In this document: one piece after another, positions 51,271-60,348 of the stretch | Layout: each line of letters begins with the position of its first letter | Numbering within the stretch: the stretch's first letter is position 1 | Source of the DNA: HK1 sp965204915 | GTDB lineage: Bacteria; Pseudomonadota; Gammaproteobacteria; HK1 | DNA length: 64,000 nucleotides | NCBI GenBank assembly: GCA_965204915.1 | Contig: OZ242023.1 | Location: 3,968,001-4,032,000, forward strand | Direction: 5' to 3' | Made by a program: the position numbers and the translations under genes | The notes under the pieces: generated by a model | The model's database searches: none | What the model was told of the DNA's origin: nothing | What the model saw: only the letters and a program-made list of their open reading frames with translations

Positions 51271-52212
51271 TCAGCGCCGTTTCCTCTCCGGTGGCGGGAG
51301 GGCGGATACGGCCTCCGAAAGCCATTCGAGGGCGCCCGGGGTCGCCAACCAGTTTTCCTTGTACTGCAGGACGTAGACGATGGCTTCTTCCCGGGATCCC
51401 ATGGCGTAATGATCGGGCAGACGGCGGGGGAGCGGCTTGGCGCCGTTCATCAGGCCGGGAACATGGGGGTTGCGCTTCCAGGCAATCGCCAGAGAGGCGT
51501 CGGCGTCCGCTCGATCACCTTTGCGAAAGGCCAGCAGGACCTTGGCATAGGCCCATTCGACGAAGGCGTCGTTGTCGTAGGCGTCCAGCAGTTCTTCCAG
51601 TGCGTCGAGGTCGCCGGTGGTGAACAGCCACGATATGAGCACGTGGCGCAGTCCCTGGTTGTCATTGGGATTGAGTCGCAGCATCTCGCGATAGTGGCCG
51701 ATGGCGGCGGAGCGCTCGCCCTAGCGCCCACAGGCAGTCGGCGAGGCCGCTCCGGCCGCGCATGTAGGGACGGGTCTCCAGGATGCGCCAGAAACGGCCG
51801 GCATCCCGCTCGAAAGCCTCCGGCCCGAGGGCCTTTTCACCGGCGACGACGCCCCGCCGGTAATGGTCACGCGCCTCGACGATGGTTCTTGCCGCATTCT
51901 CCGCCAGCAGCACGTGGGCGTCGGCGCACAGCTCCGAGAGCGCGAGAGCCTGCCTGGCCAACCGGACCCGCTCGCGCGCCGTCCCCGCCTCCCAGGCGTC
52001 GTACACCAGCTCCTGGGCTCGTCGGAGCGCGCCCTCGTCCCCGTCGCCGGGAGGTCGATCGGAAATCCGCCGGTGAGCTCGTTCATGATCCTTTCCGTGG
52101 GGAGGCGCCCCGGCGCGAACACCGAGGGGAGCGGAACGGGCGCGGGTGGCTTTCGCCGCGCCGGAGACGCCTTCTTCTTGCTCTTGCGGCGTCGGTTCTT
52201 GCTGACGGACAT
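51271..52212 (-). pseudogene. Tetratricopeptide-like protein with two frameshifts
   Basis: Three frame segments make one protein: a Lys/Arg-rich start (MSVSKNRRRKSKKKASPARR... to PIDLPATGTR); then GALRRAQELVYDAWEAGTAR, ALALSELCADAHVLLAENAA, GRFWRILETRPYMRGRSGLA; then AAIGHYREMLRLNPNDNQGL to the end. The first shift is near 52050. The second is at about 51720, where one G too many (GGGCGAG for GGCGAG) explains the break. This is a common bacterial helical-repeat protein of unknown function, here dead or in need of frameshifting. Confidence 0.75.
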
Positions 52213-52569
52213 GATGCTCTCCCATCACTTCGCAGATGGCTGTGCCGGCGAAATCGCCAGCATCACCCAGCTTGTGCCCAACCTCTTTCCGGTGATGCCG
52301 GACGGACATTGAAAAGTGCTTTGCCCAGCGCAGCGATCCGAACTCGCCGGATTCCGATCATGCTGTCCCAAGTCCCTGCAGAATCGATGCAACGGCGCCT
52401 CACCGGATTCCACAAACCGATCCGGATCGGTTCCGCCGGCAAACCCGGTGCCTCGCTCTTGACGACGGGACAGGGCTCGCGTCGTGTCTCGAAATCGACC
52501 TCCGCCGTCGAGCCGGGGCCGCGCCCGCTCTCGTAGCGGGGCAGCTCGGCGTCAGTACCGCCTCCGGCT

Positions 52570-52844
52570 TCACATGTCCACGCCGGCCGCCGCGCTCCGC
52601 GCCGGAAGGATCCAGCGCCAGACGTTGAAGTAGCCGGGGATGGGGGGGGCCGCTCGTGTCCCGCACCGCGAGCTGCGGGATCTTGCCCAGGCCGGATTCG
52701 TCGGAAACCTCGTGCGCGTTCATGGAGCGACCCCGGATCACGGACACCATCCAGCCCGCCATGTTCCGCAAGCTGGCGGTCATGGATCGCCAGGACGACG
52801 TCCAATCCGACCCAACGCCACGGGCCGGGGTCGTCGGCGCTCAC
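52570..52844 (-). pseudogene. Doc-type (Fic-fold) toxin, truncated and joined to foreign 3' sequence
   Basis: Starts MSADDPGPWRWVGLDVVLAI then HDRQLAEHGGLDGVRDPGSL, the N-terminus of Doc (death-on-curing). The catalytic HPFxDGNKR region is missing. After about 40 residues the sustained frame changes to NAHEVSDESGLGKIPQLAVR then GYFNVWRWILPARSAAAGVD, stop at 52570, unlike Doc. A related NAHEVSD fragment occurs at about 53150. The start overlaps the intact antitoxin stop (ATGA). A deletion has fused two genes. Confidence 0.7.
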
Positions 52845-53068
52845 TTCGCCAGCGCCCGCAATACCTCACGGTCGTCATGCATGATTTCTTCTGCGACCGC
52901 CATCTGACGCTCGAACTCGGGGTTTCGAGGGGTGAGCCGATAACCGCCGTCCGGGGCCTCGGTCAGATAGAGCGTGTCGCCCTTCCGCACCTTGAGCCGT
53001 GCCATCGCCTCCTCACCGAGAATGACGCCGGAGGACGCGCCGACCGTGGTGACCTTGCAGGGAAGCAT
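52841..53068 (-). CDS. AbrB-family antitoxin upstream of broken Doc
   Basis: A 75-aa protein: MLPCKVTTVGASSGVILGEE, AMARLKVRKGDTLYLTEAPD then GGYRLTPRNPEFERQMAVAE. This is a SpoVT/AbrB N-terminus with an acidic toxin-binding tail, the type that accompanies Doc toxins. Excellent ribosome-binding site AAGGAGG, 5 bases before ATG 53068. The toxin that follows is truncated. Confidence 0.88.
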   Translation of the reverse strand: MLPCKVTTVGASSGVILGEEAMARLKVRKGDTLYLTEAPDGGYRLTPRNPEFERQMAVAEEIMHDDREVLRALAK

Positions 53069-53100
53069 TCGAACCTCCTTTCCCCGTTCCGTGATTCCGA

Positions 53101-53231
53101 TTATATGGGCAGATGACGTGACGTTGGCCGCGGGAGGATCTTGTCGGAGACCTCGTGCGCGTTTACGGCTCGACCCTGAAGGCGCGGCAGATCGCGTCGT
53201 GGAGTTGTCCCGATCCGCCCGGCCGCCGACC
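53101..53231 (-). other. Short remnant with the NAHEVSD motif
   Basis: A frame without start ends at TAA 53101-53103 and includes VNAHEVSDKILPRPTSRHLP. It shares NAHEVSD with the sequence fused to the Doc remnant 400 bases away (52720 region), so both probably derive from one gene family that has been broken up here. Parent gene not identified. Confidence 0.35.
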
Positions 53232-55661
53232 TCACCCGGCCGCCACGATCGCCTTGCGAAGCCGCCCCAGATCGACCGCGCACCGCCTGGCCTGCCTCCC
53301 GCCCGGCGCCGATTCGGCCAGCGCGCGCATGTTCGATACGTCCTCGGCGTACTCGGCAAGCCGCCGCTCGTGGCTGGCGCGGGTCTTGGTGCACACGAGG
53401 GTGAAGGGGCGGCCCCGGCGCTCGGTCACGTGCGTGAGGTCGAGCCGGTGGCGATCGATGATCTGGTGCAGGTGGGCGCGCAGCTCCTGGCGCAGCGGGA
53501 AGCGCGCCGTCTCGGCCACCGGGTCCTTGCAGAAGGCCTTCAGCTTCGTGCAGTGCTCGCAACGGCACTTGACGGGGGCCGCGATCTTCCAGTTCCGCGG
53601 TGGCTGGGGCGGCGTCGCGCTGCGCGCCAGCAGGAAGTCCGCGGCATGGCGCCACAACGACGCGAAGGGGGCGGCGTCCGCCAGGCCCGCTTGCGCGGAC
53701 AGCGCCCGCAGCGCCGCCGGCAGGGTGCGGTCCGGCGTGACGGCCCGCGGGTGGGCGACCACCGCGTCGGCCGCGGCCCCGGCCTCCTTCGTCAATCTCC
53801 AGCGCCAGGCCAGCGCGAAGAGATCGCGCACCGCCGCGTCCCCGAGGGTCTTCGACCGGGTGGCGCCCCGGACGAACCCCCACTCGGGGTCCGGCTCCGG
53901 CGTGCGTCCCTTCGTGCGGCCCGCCAGTGCGCCGGGCAGGGCGGAGAGGGCCGCACGCACGCCTTTGCGCAATGCACCGCGCCAGGAGGCGTCGGAGCTT
54001 GCGGGGCCGCCGTGCTCCTCGTCGAGGCGGCGCAGGAGCGCGAGCGTGTCCTTGGTGCGCCGCGCGAAGTGCGCTTCGACCAGAGCCGGCAGGAAGCTTC
54101 CCGCGGCCTTCGGCCCGACCAGGGTGATCGCCGCCGCCAGCGCTTCGTTCTCGCCGCCGCTGTAGCTCGACAGGACCACCTCGCGCAGGAAGCGCCCGGT
54201 GCGGGCCTCGTCCCCGAGCCTGCACAGCAGCGCGAGCATCCCGATGCGGGCTTCCTTGTCGCGGCCTTGCCGCGTGGACGCCCACAGATCGATCAGCCTC
54301 GAAACCAGGCCCTCGATCCTGTCGTCCGCGACCCCGGCGTTGCAGTCGAGCGCCTCCGCCACCCAGGCGACGGCGCCCCCGAGCCCCGCGCTCGCCACGA
54401 TGTCCAGGGCCTTCGCCCGCGGCCAGAGCACGAAGGCGGCGCGGCGGTAGGCGCGATGCAGGGTCGCCCCCTCGTTGCCCGAGGCCTCGTGCAGCCGCTG
54501 GCTGTCCGGCTTCGCATCGTCGAGCGCACCGGCGGGCAGCAGCTCCCCGGATTCCAGCGGAATCTCCGCAAACGGCGGCCGGCCCCCGTCCCGTCCCGCC
54601 CAGCCGTCGAGCCAGCGCCGGTCGTCGAACACCTCGTCGATGTCCATGTCCGCGACGTCGCCCTCGTCCCAGCCCCCGCCATACCGGCCGCCATACCCGC
54701 CATGCCAGCCGAAGATGTAATCGCCCTTGAACGTCGCCTCCCCGGACTCCTCGACGTGGACGATGGCCGCGTAGAGCTCGCACCCGGCGCGCTCCGCCGC
54801 CGGCGCCAGGACCTGCGCCAGGGCCGCGTCGGTGTTCTTCAAGGTGGCGAAGGACAGCCCCGATGCGCTGTACTCGTGGTCGAGCAACCAGACCAGCTTG
54901 TCGGGCGCCCCTTCGTCGCGGCTCCACTCGGCGAGCTGCTCCGCGACCCCGGCGATCTGCCTGTCGTAGTCGGGCGCCTCGCGCGGCGTGTCCCGGTCCC
55001 CCGGGCGGAGGCACAGGTTGAAGACCAGCGAGAGGCGATGGCCTTCGAGCACGGGCCGGATCTCGTGCGTGCAGTCGGCGTAGAAGGCCGCGAACGCCAG
55101 CTCGGAGGGCTCCTCCGCACGCATGTCGACGGTGACCTCGCGGTCGTGGTGGCGGACGACGAGCTCGCCGCCGGCGCCCGCGACCGGCAGCGAGAGCGAG
55201 AGGGTCGCGATCATCCGGTCCGCCTTCTCGGTGTCGCGGTGCGGTAGGAAGAACCCGCCCGGCTCGTAGACGAGCAGCTTGTAGAGCCGGGCGTCGAGCC
55301 GTTCGCTCGGGCAGCCGAGACCCGCCGCCGCCGCATCGAGGATGCGCGCGAACGTCTCCGGCCACGCGCCCCCTCCCAGACGCACCCTGTCCGCGTCGAT
55401 CTGCCAGCAGTCGCGGACCGAGGCGTCCACCAGGGTCTCCGGCCCCTTGCCGTAGGGCGCACGCTCGGCTGCTTCGATCAGGGCGCGCGCCTGCGCCTCG
55501 GGGACGGGGAAGGACACCATGCCGACCCCCTCGACCTCCAGCCGCGGCATGGGCGCGAGCAGCCTGCCGTGGGCGCAGAAGTCGCCCGGTCGGTCGATGG
55601 AGCGCAGCAGTGTCTCGAGCCGCGCGTGTCCGGCGGCGTATTCGACGTCGGGGGCACTCAT
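53232..55661 (-). CDS. 2-oxoglutarate/Fe(II) oxygenase-like large protein
   Basis: An 809-aa protein. The N-terminal third resembles the prolyl-4-hydroxylase-type 2OG-Fe(II) fold: YKLLVYEPGGFFLPHRDTEK (His-x-Asp iron ligands), MIATLSLSLPVAGAGGELVV, and AAFYADCTHEIRPVLEGHRL (distal His and the Arg for 2-oxoglutarate). The remaining 500 residues are helical, with a Gly/Tyr-rich patch (WHGGYGGRYGGGWDEGD) and a C-terminal cysteine cluster CRCEHCTKLKAFCKDP that may bind zinc. Start 55661 has GGAGG 8 bases upstream. Substrate unknown. Confidence 0.82.
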   Translation of the reverse strand: MSAPDVEYAAGHARLETLLRSIDRPGDFCAHGRLLAPMPRLEVEGVGMVSFPVPEAQARALIEAAERAPYGKGPETLVDASVRDCWQIDADRVRLGGGAWPETFARILDAAAAGLGCPSERLDARLYKLLVYEPGGFFLPHRDTEKADRMIATLSLSLPVAGAGGELVVRHHDREVTVDMRAEEPSELAFAAFYADCTHEIRPVLEGHRLSLVFNLCLRPGDRDTPREAPDYDRQIAGVAEQLAEWSRDEGAPDKLVWLLDHEYSASGLSFATLKNTDAALAQVLAPAAERAGCELYAAIVHVEESGEATFKGDYIFGWHGGYGGRYGGGWDEGDVADMDIDEVFDDRRWLDGWAGRDGGRPPFAEIPLESGELLPAGALDDAKPDSQRLHEASGNEGATLHRAYRRAAFVLWPRAKALDIVASAGLGGAVAWVAEALDCNAGVADDRIEGLVSRLIDLWASTRQGRDKEARIGMLALLCRLGDEARTGRFLREVVLSSYSGGENEALAAAITLVGPKAAGSFLPALVEAHFARRTKDTLALLRRLDEEHGGPASSDASWRGALRKGVRAALSALPGALAGRTKGRTPEPDPEWGFVRGATRSKTLGDAAVRDLFALAWRWRLTKEAGAAADAVVAHPRAVTPDRTLPAALRALSAQAGLADAAPFASLWRHAADFLLARSATPPQPPRNWKIAAPVKCRCEHCTKLKAFCKDPVAETARFPLRQELRAHLHQIIDRHRLDLTHVTERRGRPFTLVCTKTRASHERRLAEYAEDVSNMRALAESAPGGRQARRCAVDLGRLRKAIVAAG

Positions 55662-55834
55662 GAGGGCATCCTCCGGGGGTCGACGATGCAGGGGCGGGAG
55701 CATGTCGGAGATGGACCGGCGGCGGCAAGTCCGGAGCGCGTTGACCAGAGGGATGCCAAGCGCCAGACTGAAACACCGTTTTGCAGCAGGACCGCTCCGC
55801 CCCGTACCCGTTCCGCGTCCCATTCGTTCCGGCC

Positions 55835-57091
55835 ATGATCCTGCACGACGCCTTCGCCGCCACGCCCCTGGACCGGACCTCCCTTCCCCAGGGCGCCCTC
55901 GACGTCGCCGAGCGGGTGCGGACCAATCCCTTGCCCTGGACCGGGCAGTTCTCGCCGCAGCTCGTCGAAAAGCTGCTGGCCGCCTACGCCCCGCGCCACG
56001 GGGTCGTACTCGACCCCTTCGCCGGCAGCGGGACGTCGCTGGTCGAGGCGGCGCGGCTGGAGCTGCCGGCCTGCGGGGGCGACCTCAACCCCGCGGCGGT
56101 GGCCCTCGCGCGGGTCTACCGGCTGGTCAACCTGGACGTTGCCGGGCGGACGGCGTTGCTCGACGAGCTGCGCGAGCGACTCTTCGATGTAATCGGCCTG
56201 CCCCATGGCCCGCTCTTCTTCGCAGAGAGCCGGTGGCCGGCGGAGCGCTCCGCCCTGGAATCCGCGCTCGTCGCGCTGTGGCGCGAATCGCCCCCCGGCC
56301 CGGCGCAGAGCCTCATGGCGGCGCTCGTGGTGCTGTGCGACTTCTACCGCGAGCATCTGGACGCGGAGACGGTCCACAAGGCGTGGCTCCGTCTCGAGCG
56401 GATTGTCCGCACCCTGCCGGAATCGACCCGGCCCATCGCCGTGCACCATGCGGACGCGAGGGCGCTGCCCATCGAGTCCGGGTCCGCCGACCTGGTGCTG
56501 ACCTCCCCGCCCTACATCAACGTCCACAACTACCACCAGAAGTACCGGCGGTCGGTGGAGGCGCTGGAATGGGACGTGCTCGCCGTGGCCCGCTCCGAGA
56601 TCGGTTCGAACCGCCAGAACCGGGGGAACCGTTTCCTCACGGTCGTCCAGTATTCCCTGGACATGGCGCTGGCCCTTCGGGAGATGGCGCGAGCCACAAG
56701 GCGCGGGTCCCGGCTCATTCTCGTGCTCGGGCGCGAGTCTTCGGTGCGGGGCACCTGTTTCTTCAACGGGGAGCTGGTGACGGAGGTCGCGGTGCAAGGC
56801 GTGGGACTGGAGATCGAGAGGCGACAGGAGCGGGTGTTCCGCAACCGCTACGGGGCGGACATCTACGAAGACATCCTGCATTTCCGCACGACGGGAGAGC
56901 TCCCCGACGACACCTGCCTGACGGCGGCGCGGCGCATCGCGGGGCAGGTTCTCTCGGCGGCCCGCGGCCTCGTCCCCGACACGGAACGCCCCGGACTCGA
57001 AGACGCGATGGCCCGTCTCGATGAAATCACGCCGTCCCCGATACCGGCTCCCGAGGCGTTCTCCCTAGGAGCCTGCGCCGTAGAAAGGTAG
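55835..57091 (+). CDS. DNA methyltransferase (TSPPY type), 3' end replaced by IS sequence
   Basis: A 418-aa beta-class-like amino-methyltransferase: QFSPQLVEKLLAAYAPRHGV, VLDPFAGSGTSLVEAARLEL (SAM motif I), GGDLNPAAVALARVYRLVN, and ADLVLTSPPYINVHNYHQKY (catalytic TSPPY, often N4-cytosine). Start 55835. The native sequence stops at the CTAG at 57065-57068; the last residues (GACAVER) and stop codon are contributed by the IS1182-family end. The family's core is complete, so activity may be kept. No nuclease gene is adjacent. Confidence 0.85.
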   Translation: MILHDAFAATPLDRTSLPQGALDVAERVRTNPLPWTGQFSPQLVEKLLAAYAPRHGVVLDPFAGSGTSLVEAARLELPACGGDLNPAAVALARVYRLVNLDVAGRTALLDELRERLFDVIGLPHGPLFFAESRWPAERSALESALVALWRESPPGPAQSLMAALVVLCDFYREHLDAETVHKAWLRLERIVRTLPESTRPIAVHHADARALPIESGSADLVLTSPPYINVHNYHQKYRRSVEALEWDVLAVARSEIGSNRQNRGNRFLTVVQYSLDMALALREMARATRRGSRLILVLGRESSVRGTCFFNGELVTEVAVQGVGLEIERRQERVFRNRYGADIYEDILHFRTTGELPDDTCLTAARRIAGQVLSAARGLVPDTERPGLEDAMARLDEITPSPIPAPEAFSLGACAVER

Positions 57092-58647
57092 TTCAAGCTA
57101 CGAGAACGGATGGACGGTCCGGAATTCGATGCGGGGATGGACACGAGGGCCGGGACACCGCAAGGGCGCAATGGCAGGCAGGGCACGCGAGAGGGTCCAC
57201 AAAGTCCGGCGAGCCCCCTGATGGGAATGATTTTGGCCCTGTCCCACTGGCGAGCAGGCGCCCTCACACCGCCAGAAGCGGTTGCAACCGCTTGAGGTTC
57301 AATGCCAAGCACACCAAGTCCCATTCCCCCCGCGCCTTGGCCAGACCCCGCACGCTGAACCGCCGGAATCCAAGAACCTCCTTGATCCAGCCATTGGGCG
57401 CCTCGGACAGCCACTTGCGTTGCGCGTACCGCTCCCGGCCCGTGGGCGTGGCCAGCTTCTCGACCATCCGGCGCGTCGCCGGGTGCCTCTTCGCATCCTT
57501 GTCCGCCACCCGCTTGCCCTCGCGTCCCGGCGCCACGTACCCGTCGATACCCCGCGCCTCCAGCTCCGACAAGTCCCGCTCGTTGCAGTACCCGGCGTCG
57601 GCAAGCACCGTCTCGGGCTGCGCGTCGAACCGGTCCTTGACCTCATCGAGCAGCCCCATCATCGCCCCCTGGTCGCTCGCGTTCGAGGTCAGCTCCGTCG
57701 CCACTATCAACTGCCGCTCACCGTCCACCGCCACCTGCGCGTTGTAGCACTGCTGGAACCCCTCCGCGCTGGTCTTCATGATGGCGCTGTCAGGGTCGGT
57801 GAAGTGGCTCTGCGCCTTCTCATCAGGCTCCCCGTAGGCGCGCTTGTACGGCTGCCCGCCCTTGGGATTGCGCTCCCATCCGGGCCGGCGCCCGCGCGCA
57901 TCGTCCGCCTCGCGCTGCGCCGCCTCCAAACGCCCCTTCGCCGCTCGAATCGCCGCCAACCGGTCCTCGCGACGGCGCAGCTCCTCGGGCAGCTCATCGC
58001 CTCGCAACGACTCCCCAAAACGCGCATCCTCCTCCGCATCGGTCTCGCGAGCCCGGTTCAACAGTGCCTCGACCTCCGCCTCCAACTCCCGCTCCTTCTC
58101 GCCCATCCGACCGTAGCTCATCGCCTTGCGCTTGCTCGCATTCGCACGCACCTTCGTCCCGTCTATCGACACCTTCCCGAAACGCGCCAATCCCATCTCG
58201 CGCGCCACCCGCACCACCCCCACGAACAGCCCCTTGAAGTCCTCCAAGTGCCGGCGGCGAAACTCGCACAACGTGCGGTGGCTCGGAAAGTTCCCCGCCC
58301 CCAACACCCGAAACGCCACGTCCTCCTCCAGCTTCCTCGCCATCGCCCGCGACGAGAACACCCCCGTCGCGTACCCGTACAGCAGCACCTTGACCATCAT
58401 CCGAGGCTCATACGGCGCGTTGCGTCGGCCATCGCCTTCATACGGCGCGTAGAACGCCGTCAAGTCCAGTCCGTCGACCAGGTCGCTGACGTGATGCGCA
58501 AAGTGCCCTTCGGGCAGCCACTCGCGTACATCCGGCGCCAGCAGCAGCATCTGGTCCGGCTCGTAGGGGCGGAATGTCGTCGCCATCCGGCTCTCTCCTT
58601 CGGCTCCTGTCAGTCTATTGTCGCATCGTTTTCTACGGCGCAGACTC
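57069..58647 (-). mobile_element. IS1182-family insertion sequence, copy A
   Basis: A 1579-bp element with inverted ends GAGCCTGCGCCGTAGAAA (left) and TTTCTACGGCGCAGACTC (right), flanked by CTAG at 57065-57068 and 58648-58651, a 4-bp palindromic target. It carries one intact transposase gene on the minus strand and about 195 bases of non-coding DNA after it. Inserted into the 3' end of the methyltransferase gene. Confidence 0.93.
57264..58586 (-). CDS. IS1182-family transposase (intact)
   Basis: A 440-aa DDE transposase: MATTFRPYEPDQMLLLAPDV, WLPEGHFAHHVSDLVDGLDL, YEPRMMVKVLLYGYATGVFS, GKVSIDGTKVRANASKRKAM (first Asp), DSAIMKTSAEGFQQCYNAQV, ETVLADAGYCNERDLSELEA (second Asp), and a C-terminal ERYAQRKWLSEAPNGWIKEV region with Glu. 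No disruption. The Asp/Glu/Arg-rich middle (LEAEVEALLNRARETDAEED) is the usual insertion of this family. Confidence 0.95.
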   Translation of the reverse strand: MATTFRPYEPDQMLLLAPDVREWLPEGHFAHHVSDLVDGLDLTAFYAPYEGDGRRNAPYEPRMMVKVLLYGYATGVFSSRAMARKLEEDVAFRVLGAGNFPSHRTLCEFRRRHLEDFKGLFVGVVRVAREMGLARFGKVSIDGTKVRANASKRKAMSYGRMGEKERELEAEVEALLNRARETDAEEDARFGESLRGDELPEELRRREDRLAAIRAAKGRLEAAQREADDARGRRPGWERNPKGGQPYKRAYGEPDEKAQSHFTDPDSAIMKTSAEGFQQCYNAQVAVDGERQLIVATELTSNASDQGAMMGLLDEVKDRFDAQPETVLADAGYCNERDLSELEARGIDGYVAPGREGKRVADKDAKRHPATRRMVEKLATPTGRERYAQRKWLSEAPNGWIKEVLGFRRFSVRGLAKARGEWDLVCLALNLKRLQPLLAV

Positions 58648-58902
58648 CTAGGCGTCGTTCGCGCATCCGTGGCACGAGACTACCGGATATCCGCCATCGC
58701 GCCCACAATCGCCCGTGGGCGCTTCCGGGCGTATTACCGGCTGGCTGAATGCGGATATGCGCCGCGCGATGCGCCGCTTGCGATGGATCTCGCCGGAGAC
58801 TTCGACCGCCACGATCGCGACCGCCAGGGTCACCACGACGCCGACTCCGATCCATCCGACAGTAGGCCAATGGATCGCGAGGCTCAATTCCAGAAGGCTC
58901 AT
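58648..58902 (-). CDS. Small single-pass membrane protein, 3' end at IS junction
   Basis: An 84-aa frame: MSLLELSLAIHWPTVGWIGV then GVVVTLAVAIVAVEVSG forms a transmembrane helix, followed by a basic RKRRIARRISA segment and a Cys-containing tail. The stop codon lies at the CTAG junction of IS copy A, so the original C-terminus has been altered. GGAG precedes the ATG. Function unknown. Confidence 0.5.
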   Translation of the reverse strand: MSLLELSLAIHWPTVGWIGVGVVVTLAVAIVAVEVSGEIHRKRRIARRISAFSQPVIRPEAPTGDCGRDGGYPVVSCHGCANDA

Positions 58903-59071
58903 GTTGCGTTTCTCCGGGGTGATCCCGATGGCAGATACCGGATATCGCGTCTTGACGCCCCACGGTCCGCTACGGGCACTTTCATCCTGTCAAGCGCATG
59001 ATCGTACCGGATTCCTGCCCATCGCGCCCACGGTGCCCGTGGGCGTCTACGCGAGGCTTCCCGTCCCGACC

Positions 59072-59167
59072 TTGACTCCCGGCCGCAATGGGCGGACACT
59101 TCGCGAGTCGTTTCGCCCCGTGCCCGGTCCGTTTGCAATCATGCACCGGGCGCGGGGATCTCTCCGG
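59072..59167. repeat. 95-bp direct repeat, left copy
   Basis: Begins TTGACTCCCGGCCGCAATGG and ends with GCACCGGGCGCGGGGATCTC plus TCCGG. It aligns with 60250-60345 in the same orientation, with conserved blocks (GGCCGCAAT, GGGCGGACA, CCCCGTGCCCGGT, GCAATCA-GCACCGGGCGCGG) separated by variable bases. GTGCCCGGT and ACCGGGCGC can pair into a hairpin. Confidence 0.8.
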
Positions 59168-59221
59168 GTGATTGACTGCTTGGCTATTTGGCGATTCGAC
59201 GCTAACGAACAGGAGAATGTC

Positions 59222-59659
59222 ATGAAAAAGAATATCGGTATTTCTGTTTGGATCAAGATCATACTGACATCTATCGGATTGATATCTTCAACGATAAGCA
59301 AAGCCGAGGATTTTTATGAGAACGAAGTACCTTGTGTTAAAATCAATACTGATATGTTTGTTCTAGGTCTAATAGTAGGAAACATAAGTACAAGATGTTT
59401 TATTGTCGAGGAAGGTATGGAACACTGTAAGGAGCATATGCAAATCGGGAAAGATTTAGTTCTAAGAAATGCTGATCAGAAGCTATTAAATATTGGCGAG
59501 TCTGGGATTCAATACGGAGTTCCGGGAAATCGTAGTATTTTAACGTACCATTGCTATGAAGACCCAAGAGACAAAACGAAAGGTTTATTCTATACTCCCC
59601 AAGTGTTTATCTTGGAGACTACCTATAAATATCATGGCTTTGATACACCACAAGAATGA
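59222..59659 (+). CDS. A+T-rich gene for a secreted protein, unrecognised family
   Basis: A 145-aa protein with an N-terminal signal sequence (MKKNIGISVWIKIILTSIGL ISSTISKA-ED). The mature part has several Cys (VPCVKIN, STRCFIVEE, MEHCKEH, YHCYED) that could form disulfides. GGAG lies upstream of ATG 59222. G+C is far below the flanks. It overlaps the next gene by 4 bases (ATGA), so the two are co-translated. No known family. Confidence 0.75.
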   Translation: MKKNIGISVWIKIILTSIGLISSTISKAEDFYENEVPCVKINTDMFVLGLIVGNISTRCFIVEEGMEHCKEHMQIGKDLVLRNADQKLLNIGESGIQYGVPGNRSILTYHCYEDPRDKTKGLFYTPQVFILETTYKYHGFDTPQE

Positions 59660-60213
59660 TGAAGACAATGTACGCGAAGATCGCTATCACCTTAACGCTT
59701 GCAACATCGAGCGGGATCGTTCACGCGCAAAATCAAGTACCAGAAGTTTGTCATACTCTATATCAGGACTTCACACAAGCTCTCTCATTGGAGAGTGCGG
59801 GAACAATGGCAATTGAGATGATGCAAGAAAATTGCTGGCCGTCGTTACAGAACTCCGTTGAGTCCCAACCGGTGGAGGGTGAGCAAAATGACGATAAAGG
59901 CTCGGTGTATGAAGTAGATTGTCTTGAAGTTGATATACGCCTTCTATCTATAGTTACACAAGCATATGATTCGCGCTGCCAATTATTTGAGAAAGGCATG
60001 TCAGCTTGTAAGAAAGGATTGAAAAGGGTATTTGATGCTTTTGCAGAAACCCCAGGATTCCAGTCTCTATCCCACGGATTGACGTCACTAAAACCCGATG
60101 ATACTGGAATGCAATGGATAGATTTGAGAGGAGGATCGCATATGTCGTTTCAGTGTTTGAATATCCAAAGTGATAGATCCCAAGCGTTAATGCTAATGAT
60201 CGAAAATAAATGA
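59656..60213 (+). CDS. A+T-rich gene for a second secreted protein, unrecognised family
   Basis: A 185-aa protein with a signal peptide (MMKTMYAKIAITLTLATSSG IVHA-QN) and spaced Cys residues (PEVCHTL, ENCWPS, VDCLEVD, SRCQLF, SACKKG, FQCLNI). Like its upstream partner it resembles nothing I can name, but LEVDIRLLSIVTQAYDSRCQ / FEKGMSACKKGLKR echoes the partner's ...TRCFIVEEGMEHCKEHMQIG segment, so the two may be distant paralogues. They form a coupled operon between two copies of a 95-bp repeat. Confidence 0.75.
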   Translation: MMKTMYAKIAITLTLATSSGIVHAQNQVPEVCHTLYQDFTQALSLESAGTMAIEMMQENCWPSLQNSVESQPVEGEQNDDKGSVYEVDCLEVDIRLLSIVTQAYDSRCQLFEKGMSACKKGLKRVFDAFAETPGFQSLSHGLTSLKPDDTGMQWIDLRGGSHMSFQCLNIQSDRSQALMLMIENK

Positions 60214-60249
60214 CACCTGCCCGGCTCCCCGGTCCATTTCCATTCCGAA

Positions 60250-60345
60250 TTGACTCCGGCCGCAATCGGGCGGACAATTGGCTTTTCGTTCTCCCCCGTG
60301 CCCGGTGAGAATGCAATCACGCACCGGGCGCGGGTTCTCTACCGG
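60250..60345. repeat. 95-bp direct repeat, right copy
   Basis: Second copy of the repeat at 59072-59167, starting TTGACTCCGGCCGCAATCGG and ending at CTCTACCGG. The pair frames exactly the two co-transcribed secreted-protein genes, as in a gene cassette or insertion unit. Confidence 0.8.
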
Positions 60346-60348
60346 TAG

